A stretch of 13,380 nt of DNA from Deltaproteobacteria bacterium (GTDB lineage Bacteria; Desulfobacterota; Syntrophia; Syntrophales; UBA2210). The notes under the pieces are model-generated. The model did not search any database. It had not been told where the DNA came from and worked only from the letters and a program-made list of their open reading frames with translations. The position numbers and the translations under genes are program-made. Positions 7,943 to 13,380 of the stretch are shown piece by piece (position 1 is the first letter of the stretch; the number at the start of each line of letters is the position of its first letter). The stretch is from assembly GCA_011056825.1 (NCBI GenBank), contig DSBH01000108.1, forward strand, positions 1 through 13,380, written 5' to 3'.

Positions 7943-9085
7943 TCACAACTGGCTCGAGATAACCGCCTTCTGGATGTGGCTTGTGCCTTCGACGATTCTC
8001 GTCAGCTGTGCGTCACGCTGTAATTTTTCCATCAGCACCGAACGGTGAATGCTTTTTTGTCCCAGGATCAGCATGCCCTCGGAAGTGGCCCTGACGGCCA
8101 GTTCGGAGGCGAAAAGCTTTGCCATCGACGAGGCGGCCGAATGATCGAGACCGGCGTTCATCAGTTCGCAGGCCTTCCAGACGAGCAGCCGCGCCGCTTC
8201 CAGGTGCGTCAACAGATCGGCCAGGGGAAAACTCACGCCCTGGTTGCTTATAATCGGTCGGCTCTTGATTGTACGTTTTTTCGCGTGCTCGAGGGCTATT
8301 TCGAGGGCCGCCCGGGCGAGTCCCACGCAGGAAGCGCCGACAAAGGCGCGGCCCGAATCGACGGCCTGCATCAGAAGAAGATACCCGCTTCCGGGGGTGC
8401 CGATCAGGTTTTCCTTGGGCACTTCGACGTTGTCAAAGGTCACCGTCGCGATTGGAACGCCCCGGTGTCCCGATTTGTCGTAGTAGGGGCCGCAGGTCAC
8501 TCCCGGCGTGTCGCCCGGGACAACGAAAGCGTTGATGCCCGAACGCCCCCGGTCCGTGTCCATGTTCGCCCACACAATATAAAAAGCGGCGCTGCCGGCG
8601 TTGATAACGGGAGTTTTCTCGCCGTTCAGAATATACCGGTCACCGCTGAGGCGGGCGGTGGTTCTGAAAGAAGAACTGTCCGAACCGCCCTGTTCTTCAG
8701 TGGGACAGAAAGCCGCCACGCGACCCGAAGGCGCAAGCAATTCCTTGAGGAACCGCTTTTTCTGCTCCGGCGATCCTCCAACGAGGATGGTTTTTACGGC
8801 GTGAAACGTCGACTGAAATACCGCCGCGAAATCCGTGGATGCCCATCCAAGTTCTTCAATAATGACGGCAAGCGTGATGGCGTCAACGTGCTGTCCGCCG
8901 TATTCTTCGGGCACCAGGAGTGAAATGAGACCTTCACTTCCGAGGATGTCAAGAAAGCGCCGGTCGAGAGGACCGGGAGCGGCTCGGTCGATTTCCGCCG
9001 CAACGGGGCGCAGGTGTAATTCACCTGTTTCGCGGAATTTCTGCTGAAGTTCCCGCTGGTGTTCGGAGAGCGTGAACGAGATCAT
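7943..9085 (-). CDS. Acyl-CoA dehydrogenase (ACAD2)
   Basis: A 380-residue acyl-CoA dehydrogenase, the usual family length, oxidising an acyl-CoA at the alpha,beta position with FAD and ETF. Seen: VPEEYGG (58-64), the helix-rich N-terminal domain, PTEEQGGSD (128-136), LNGEKTPVINAG (153-164), VPKENLIG (222-229), the QRDAQL segment (356-361) and VEGT (365-368) with the canonical catalytic Glu366. Position 245 is Gly, so unlike ACAD1 the base is in the usual place. Pro159 stands where the FAD-shielding Trp is common. The ATG at 9085 has GGAGG about 6 bases upstream and overlaps the regulator's stop as ATGA, so translation is coupled. An in-frame start at 9115 would lie inside the regulator gene and add ten non-family residues. 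The substrate is unknown. Confidence 0.93.
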   Translation of the reverse strand: MISFTLSEHQRELQQKFRETGELHLRPVAAEIDRAAPGPLDRRFLDILGSEGLISLLVPEEYGGQHVDAITLAVIIEELGWASTDFAAVFQSTFHAVKTILVGGSPEQKKRFLKELLAPSGRVAAFCPTEEQGGSDSSSFRTTARLSGDRYILNGEKTPVINAGSAAFYIVWANMDTDRGRSGINAFVVPGDTPGVTCGPYYDKSGHRGVPIATVTFDNVEVPKENLIGTPGSGYLLLMQAVDSGRAFVGASCVGLARAALEIALEHAKKRTIKSRPIISNQGVSFPLADLLTHLEAARLLVWKACELMNAGLDHSAASSMAKLFASELAVRATSEGMLILGQKSIHRSVLMEKLQRDAQLTRIVEGTSHIQKAVISSQL

Positions 9086-9447
9086 TTTTTCCCTCCGTCC
9101 CTGAATTTCCGCCACTCGATATATTCCAGCACGGATTTTCGCTGCGAGGGCGTCAGGCCGCCCGCCTGGAGCAAGATGTCTTCCATGTGCGGTTCCTGCA
9201 GGAGGGCGGCGAGATTATTGCCCCGGTTTTCACCCGGGTCCTGGTTTTCGAGGAAATACGTAAGAGGGCGTTTCAGAATGGCGCAGATTTTTTCCAGCTC
9301 CGCGAAATAAATGCGTCGTTTCCCCAGTTCGTAATAGGAAAGAGACGCCTGGGAACAGCCGAGACGCCCGGCCAGTTCTTCCTGGCTCATACCGGCTTCT
9401 TCCCTGGCTTTTTGGAGTTTCCGGCCGATTCGTTCATAGGCGTTCAT
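9082..9447 (-). CDS. XRE-family helix-turn-helix transcriptional regulator
   Basis: A 121-residue DNA-binding protein with one N-terminal Cro/C1-type HTH at about residues 7-62. The helix-turn-helix is EAGMSQEELAGRLGCSQAS (17-35), followed by LSYYELGKR (36-44), and the domain closes with LKRPLTYFLE. The C-terminal part (about 70-121) is short and charged and has no recognised ligand or peptidase domain. The stop overlaps the ACAD2 start by four bases (ATGA), making regulation of the dehydrogenase genes and of itself the simplest guess. The ATG at 9447 has AGGGGAC about 6 bases upstream and the HTH begins right after it. A candidate operator, the 9490-9519 dyad, lies upstream. It could instead be the antitoxin of a toxin pair, but no toxin gene is adjacent. 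Confidence 0.9.
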   Translation of the reverse strand: MNAYERIGRKLQKAREEAGMSQEELAGRLGCSQASLSYYELGKRRIYFAELEKICAILKRPLTYFLENQDPGENRGNNLAALLQEPHMEDILLQAGGLTPSQRKSVLEYIEWRKFRDGGKK

Positions 9448-9466
9448 GGCACGTCCCCTGAAAATT

Positions 9467-9472
9467 ATTATA
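9467..9472 (-). promoter_or_regulatory. -10 box of the regulator-ACAD2 operon
   Basis: A perfect minus-strand TATAAT lies 19 bases upstream of the regulator ATG. At 17-base spacing the -35 position (9490-9495) reads TCAAGT, a poor match that coincides with one arm of a dyad. The promoter may therefore need or be controlled by a bound protein. A TTGACA at 9512-9517 is too far away to pair with it. Confidence 0.5.
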
Positions 9473-9489
9473 ACGCGGCGTGAAGTAAA

Positions 9490-9519
9490 ACTTGAGCGAA
9501 GCCGCGGTGTGTGTCAAGT
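9490..9519. promoter_or_regulatory. Dyad ACTTGA-N18-TCAAGT between divergent genes, candidate operator
   Basis: Two perfect 6-base inverted arms (9490-9495 and 9514-9519) are separated by 18 bases. One arm falls on the -35 position of the regulator promoter, and the pair lies 21 bases from the -35 of the plus-strand promoter. The 24-base centre-to-centre spacing is longer than one operator half-site pair needs, so it may be two half-sites or chance. Confidence 0.35.
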
Positions 9520-9540
9520 GGAAATTGCATCGTATTTGCG

Positions 9541-9569
9541 TTGACTCTTGCCGTCGTTCTTCATATAGT
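9541..9569 (+). promoter_or_regulatory. Sigma70-type promoter for the DUF374 gene
   Basis: TTGACT (9541-9546), a 17-base spacer and TATAGT (9564-9569) each match five of six consensus bases. Transcription would start near 9576, which rules out a GTG at 9575 as start codon and supports the GTG at 9647. Confidence 0.6.
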
Positions 9570-9646
9570 TCCGAGTGGAAGCCCGGTGTTTCGTCGTAAT
9601 ATCGGCGCGGCCCCGCGAAGAATCAGCGTTCCGGAAAGACGTATTC

Positions 9647-10312
9647 GTGTTAAAAGATTGGAAATTCAACATTTCTAAAAGATTAAGCATCCTGCTTCTT
9701 GTAGTTCTTCGTCTCTACTCCCGGACATTCCGCATTACCATCGAAAACGAAGAATGCTGGATGGATTATCTGAAAAGCGGCGGTTCGGTGCTTCTCTGCA
9801 CCTGGCACCAGCAGTTCTTTTCCGCGATCCGCCCTTTCAAGGCTTACGAGCCGTTCAAGCCCGCCCTGATGATCAGCAAAAGTCAGGACGGGGACATCAT
9901 CGCCCGCATCGCCGGGAAGCAGGGCTGGCAGGTCGTGCGCGGCTCCTCTTCAAGAGGCGGAGGGCAGGCTCTGCGGGAAATGGTGCGCCGGCTCGGGCAA
10001 TCGGGGCTTGCCGCGCACATCGTCGACGGCCCGCGGGGACCCGCGGGCGTTGTAAAAGCCGGCGTGATCAGCCTGGCCCGCGCCACGGGCGCCGTGATCG
10101 TTCCTTTTTACACGTCGGCCGACAGGGCCTGGTACTTTCGCAGCTGGGACCGGTTCATGCTGCCGAAACCTTTTGCGCGGGTGACCCTCAGATTTGGCCC
10201 GTTGATACCCTGTCCGGACAACGACAATTTCGATGATCAAAGGTTTCTTCTTGAAGCGACCATGCGGCCCTATCTCCTGCCTCGGTCCCGTCACGGAGCA
10301 ACATCATCCTGA
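9647..10312 (+). CDS. DUF374 / lysophospholipid-acyltransferase-like protein
   Basis: A 221-residue protein of the DUF374 family, related to lipid acyltransferases and thought to act at the inner face of the membrane in lipid or lipid A modification. Seen: a hydrophobic N-terminal segment (about 13-24), WHQQFF (53-58) with His54, KSQDGDIIARIAGKQGW (78-94), the RGSSSRGG motif (98-105), the VDGPRGPAGVVKAG segment (126-139) and RSWDRFMLPKPF (165-176). These follow the family pattern in order. The GTG at 9647 is preferred: GGAAAG lies about 8 bases upstream and it falls downstream of the predicted transcription start. An earlier GTG at 9575 would add 24 non-family residues. It is divergent from the regulator and convergent with the permease gene, 19 bases away. 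The exact acyl donor and acceptor are unknown. Confidence 0.85.
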   Translation: MLKDWKFNISKRLSILLLVVLRLYSRTFRITIENEECWMDYLKSGGSVLLCTWHQQFFSAIRPFKAYEPFKPALMISKSQDGDIIARIAGKQGWQVVRGSSSRGGGQALREMVRRLGQSGLAAHIVDGPRGPAGVVKAGVISLARATGAVIVPFYTSADRAWYFRSWDRFMLPKPFARVTLRFGPLIPCPDNDNFDDQRFLLEATMRPYLLPRSRHGATSS

Positions 10313-10331
10313 TTCACAGTCACGGCGTTTT

Positions 10332-12104
10332 TCACCAGGCCGGCCAGAAGTAAAGAATAGCCGGAATTCCGACAAGAACGATAAGGACATCCAGCGGCAG
10401 TCCCATGCGCCAGTAATCAGTGAACTTGTATCCTCCCGGTCCCATCACCAGCGTGTTGGACTGGTGCCCGATGGGCGTGAGAAAGGCGCTGGACCCTCCG
10501 ACGGCGACCGCCATGAGAAAGGGGTCGACCGAGGCTCCGAGGCCCGTGGCGATACTGATGGCGATGGGCGCCATGAGGACAACCGTGGCCGCGTTGTTGA
10601 TGATATCCGAAAGCCACATGGTCATCACAAGCAGGATGGTCAATGTCGCCCAGAGTGGCAACCGGTTGCCGTTCTCGAGAATGAATGACGCGATGAGCTG
10701 TGAGCCGCCGGTGGATTCCAGGGCGGCTCCCACGGGAATCATGGCTCCCAGAAGAACAATAACGGGCCAGTCGATTGTACTGTAGACATCGCGAACGGAG
10801 ATAATATTCGCCAGGACCAGGACGAGCGCCGCCATGGGAAAGGCAACGTGTACGGCAAGCAGCCCCGTAACGATAGAAAAAATGGCGACCCCGAAAATGC
10901 CCACGGCGACATAGACCTTGCGCGGCAGGCCGATGGTAAGACCCCGTTCGGCCAGCGGCAGGCAGCGCATGCTCGTTACGGCGTCGTGAATATTGCGGGC
11001 CCGGCCCTGCAGGAGCAATACGTCGCCCGCCCGGAACCTGATGTCATCGATGCGGAGACGGACCTGCCGTTCCCGTTGCGCCACGGCCAGCAGGTTGAGG
11101 CCGTAACGGGAACGCATGTTGAGGCTGGAGGCCGTCTCCCCGATAAGCGGCGAATCCGCCATGACGACAGCCTCTACGATTTTAATGTCCTTTGATCCGA
11201 CGGCGTCCTTGCGGAATTTTTTGCCTCCCACGAGCTTGACGCCGCTGTTTCCGATGAACGCATTAAGCTCTTCCGTATCTGCTTCGATGATGAGTATATC
11301 GTTGGTTTTCAGCACCTCCGAGGGATCGGGGGCGTGAATACGCCGTTTGTTGCGTACCAGGCCGAGGGGTCGTACCGCCGTTCCGGTTATCTCCCGTATC
11401 TCGCCGATGGGTTGTCCTTTTACTTTCGAATCCTTCAGAATACGTACTTCCGTAATGTAGTCGTCGATGTGAAACAGGTTGTCCGAACCGTTTTGCGGAC
11501 TCCGGACCGGCAGGAACCGCCACCCGGCGAGAGACACGAAAGCAAGTCCGACCAGGGCAATCAGGGCGCCCACGGGTGTGAAATTGAAAAGGCCGAAGGG
11601 GGATCCCGCGATATCGGCGCGAAACGTTGCAATAATAATGTTCGGCGGTGTCCCGATCATGGTGGTCATGCCGCCGAGGAGCGAGGCGAAGGCGATCGGC
11701 ATGAGCACGTACGAGGCGGAGTAATTGTTTTTTCTGGCCAGTTGAATTGCCACAGGCATCATGACGGCCAGGGCGCCGACGTTGTTCATAAAGGCCGAGG
11801 CGATGCCCACGAAAAAGGTTAAGACCAGTATCTGTGATACCATATTTTTGCCCAGCCTGGTCACCCACCCGGCCAGGACTTCGATGAGGCCGGAGTTCTG
11901 AAGAGCGCGGCTGATAATGAGCACAGCGGCCACGGTGATCACGGCGGGATGTCCGAACCCGAGGAACGCTTTCGAGGCGGGAACGACGCCGAAGACGACT
12001 ACTATAAAAAGAGCAATGAGCGCCGTAAAATCATACCGGATTTTACCCCAGGCGAACAGGACAAGCGCGATACCGAGGGTGACAAAAACGATGGCCTGGT
12101 CCAT
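10332..12104 (-). CDS. SLC13-family (DASS-type) permease with two RCK_C domains
   Basis: A 590-residue inner-membrane transporter. The N-terminal membrane half (about 1-200) carries MNNVGALAVMMP (106-117) and MIGTPPN (149-155). Two soluble TrkA-C/RCK_C domains follow at about 212-290 and 304-380. The C-terminal membrane half (about 395-590) has INNAATVVLMAP (502-513) and the S-N-T motif (549-551) in HQSNTLV. The paired NN and P/SNT hairpins reflect the inverted repeat of the family. Relatives carry sulfate, dicarboxylates or other anions, usually with Na+. The RCK_C domains may sense a small ligand and gate transport. The substrate is not readable; sulfate or an organic acid is possible in this setting. 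The ATG at 12104 has GGAGAG about 8 bases upstream. It is divergent from the thiolase gene and has no operon partner in the window. Confidence 0.9.
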   Translation of the reverse strand: MDQAIVFVTLGIALVLFAWGKIRYDFTALIALFIVVVFGVVPASKAFLGFGHPAVITVAAVLIISRALQNSGLIEVLAGWVTRLGKNMVSQILVLTFFVGIASAFMNNVGALAVMMPVAIQLARKNNYSASYVLMPIAFASLLGGMTTMIGTPPNIIIATFRADIAGSPFGLFNFTPVGALIALVGLAFVSLAGWRFLPVRSPQNGSDNLFHIDDYITEVRILKDSKVKGQPIGEIREITGTAVRPLGLVRNKRRIHAPDPSEVLKTNDILIIEADTEELNAFIGNSGVKLVGGKKFRKDAVGSKDIKIVEAVVMADSPLIGETASSLNMRSRYGLNLLAVAQRERQVRLRIDDIRFRAGDVLLLQGRARNIHDAVTSMRCLPLAERGLTIGLPRKVYVAVGIFGVAIFSIVTGLLAVHVAFPMAALVLVLANIISVRDVYSTIDWPVIVLLGAMIPVGAALESTGGSQLIASFILENGNRLPLWATLTILLVMTMWLSDIINNAATVVLMAPIAISIATGLGASVDPFLMAVAVGGSSAFLTPIGHQSNTLVMGPGGYKFTDYWRMGLPLDVLIVLVGIPAILYFWPAW

Positions 12105-12333
12105 GAACGGAACTCTCCAACGTGTAATATGACGCTGATTTCACTATACCGGCGGCCGGCTTCAACATCAAGCGGGTAATACGTTCCAGAAAGGCCCGGT
12201 TCACCAGTGGGAATAAGCCCTTATTTACTTTTTTTTTACGGCGACTTTTGGTATGAGCAGCAGTGCACGGGTACCTGAAACTGAAGACTGACACAGCTGA
12301 ATAATATCGAAAACTGAAAAAAGGAGAATGTCT
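12105..12333. other. Divergent intergenic region between the permease and thiolase genes
   Basis: No gene is seen here. It holds a weak AT stem (AATAAG/CTTATT, 12212-12225) followed by a run of nine T's (12229-12237), and AATAATAT at 12300-12307. I could not define a confident promoter for either gene. Confidence 0.4.
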
Positions 12334-13380
12334 ATGAAAGATGTGGTCATCGTTTCGGCCTGTCGCACGGCGATAGGGACATTTGGAGGAACGCTCAGGG
12401 ACAGCAACGGAGCGTATATTGCGAGTGTAACCATGAAAGAAGCGGTCAAAAGGGCCGGCATCACCGTCGACATGATCGACGATGTCCGTTACGGGTGTTG
12501 CCTTGAACCGGTGGACGCCCTGAACGTGGCCCGGGTGGGAGCGCTCATGGCGGGTATTCCGGAATCGATTCCGGCTGTTACCATCAACCGCGTGTGCATT
12601 TCCGGCATGGAGGCGACCATATCGGGCATGGCCATGATTCAGGCCGGACTCGCCGAAATCATTCTGGCCGGTGGTGTGGAACACATGTCGGGCGTTCCCT
12701 ACACCGTGCCCGGCGCCCGCTGGGGCTGCCGTCTGCAGGACCAGACACTGGTGGACTGGCTGATCCACGCCCTTCACTGCGGATCGGACTTGATCCCGCA
12801 TCCGGAGGATGGACCGGTAAAGGAAGGCATGCCCCTCGAGCTTTTTAAAGGGAAGCCTTATATTATGGGACATACGGCCGAATTCATCGCCCAGATGATG
12901 GATGTTACAAGAGAAGAAATGGACGAAGTGGCGCTCAAGAGCCACAATGCGGCCGAGCGGGCCACGACGGAAGGATTTTTTCAGGACGAGATCGTTCCCG
13001 TGGAGGTGCCCCAGAGAAAAGGGAAGCCCCCGGTCATATTCGACAAGGACGAACATTTCCGTCCCGGCCTTACGATGGATGATCTGAAAAAGCTTCCCCC
13101 CGCCTTTATTCCCAAGATCGGCAAGGTGACCGCGGGGAACGCCTCGGGTATCAACGACGGTTCGACCGGGCTGGTCATCATGTCGGCGGACAAGGCGAAA
13201 GAACTTGGATTGACGCCCATCGCCCGTATCAAGGCCGTGGGATACGGTGGAGTTCACCCCTCGGTCATGGGGTTGGGGCCGGTACCGGCGGTCAGGAATC
13301 TCATGGAGCGGTCGGGCCTTTCGATCGACGATTTTGAACTGATAGAATTGAACGAAGCCTTCGCCGCCCAGTACCTGGGA
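12334..13380 (+). CDS. Thiolase family protein (acetyl-CoA acyltransferase/acetyltransferase), 3' end beyond window
   Basis: 349 residues are visible of an expected 390-430. Thiolases cleave 3-ketoacyl-CoA with CoA or condense two acyl-CoAs. Seen: VIVSACRTAIGTFGG (5-19), catalytic Cys88 in NRVCISGMEA (85-94), LAGGVEHMS (111-119), MGHTAE (178-183), GNASGINDGS (278-287), HPSVMGLGPVPA (298-309) and NELNEAF-type motif ELNEAF (338-343) near the right edge. The C-terminal His and second Cys would lie outside the window. Residues about 148-170 look longer than in a typical biosynthetic thiolase. Ile89 follows the catalytic Cys, where Gly or Ser is common. The ATG at 12334 has AAGGAG at 12321-12326, 7 bases away; an in-frame ATG at 12328 is too close to that site. 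Fatty-acid or aromatic-acid breakdown fits the nearby genes. The exact substrate is open. Confidence 0.93.
   Translation, partial: MKDVVIVSACRTAIGTFGGTLRDSNGAYIASVTMKEAVKRAGITVDMIDDVRYGCCLEPVDALNVARVGALMAGIPESIPAVTINRVCISGMEATISGMAMIQAGLAEIILAGGVEHMSGVPYTVPGARWGCRLQDQTLVDWLIHALHCGSDLIPHPEDGPVKEGMPLELFKGKPYIMGHTAEFIAQMMDVTREEMDEVALKSHNAAERATTEGFFQDEIVPVEVPQRKGKPPVIFDKDEHFRPGLTMDDLKKLPPAFIPKIGKVTAGNASGINDGSTGLVIMSADKAKELGLTPIARIKAVGYGGVHPSVMGLGPVPAVRNLMERSGLSIDDFELIELNEAFAAQYLG

Noticed and set aside
9575..9646. Earlier GTG start for the DUF374 protein
   Set aside because: It coincides with the predicted transcription start and adds 24 non-family residues.
12211..12237. AT stem plus nine T's as a terminator
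   Set aside because: The stem is 5-6 AT-rich pairs with a tiny loop, and no plus-strand gene ends just upstream.
12043..13257. Long minus-strand open frame opposite the thiolase
   Set aside because: It is antisense to a well-conserved thiolase and overlaps the permease start; its sequence is low-complexity and unlike any family I know.

Overview
The window reads as a piece of chromosome from an anaerobic, fatty-acid- or aromatic-acid-degrading bacterium, most plausibly a Deltaproteobacterium/Desulfobacterota relative. That placement is inferred from gene content: scattered acyl-CoA dehydrogenases, an NDP-forming acyl-CoA synthetase, a thiolase, a LivJ-type binding protein beside beta-oxidation genes, and an OtsA-OtsB fusion. 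No rRNA or other marker gene is present. The DNA is moderately GC-rich, with short AT-rich patches at the promoters. I see no tRNA, rRNA, CRISPR array, transposase or phage gene.

Layout. (1) 1-921, minus strand: an NDP-forming acyl-CoA synthetase that runs off the left edge and carries an apparent one-base frameshift near 66-68. (2) 922-1385: a divergent promoter region. (3) 1386-4788, plus strand: a two-gene trehalose operon, a bifunctional OtsA-OtsB fusion overlapping by 8 bases a TreT-like trehalose glycosyltransferring synthase, closed by a strong hairpin terminator at 4816-4854. (4) 9447-4881, minus strand: an XRE-type regulator overlapping an acyl-CoA dehydrogenase (ACAD2) by an ATGA junction, then a 404-base gap with a promoter, then a second acyl-CoA dehydrogenase (ACAD1) and a periplasmic ligand-binding protein. 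(5) 9541-10312, plus strand: a DUF374 acyltransferase-like protein, divergent from the regulator. (6) 12104-10332, minus strand: an SLC13-type anion permease with two RCK_C domains. (7) 12334 to the right edge, plus strand: a thiolase lacking its last few dozen residues.

How they may work together. The acyl-CoA synthetase (activation), two acyl-CoA dehydrogenases (alpha,beta-oxidation) and thiolase (cleavage) are steps of acyl-CoA catabolism. The binding protein could capture an acid substrate and the XRE protein could control the dehydrogenase genes. These links are inferred from gene order only. The trehalose operon encodes two chemically distinct routes to the same compatible solute, one from glucose-6-phosphate and one from free glucose.

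Nothing here is clearly a new multi-gene system. The points most worth a second look are the frameshift in the acyl-CoA synthetase, the apparent relocation of the catalytic glutamate in ACAD1, the paired trehalose pathways in one overlapping operon, and a 6-18-6 dyad between the regulator and the DUF374 gene.
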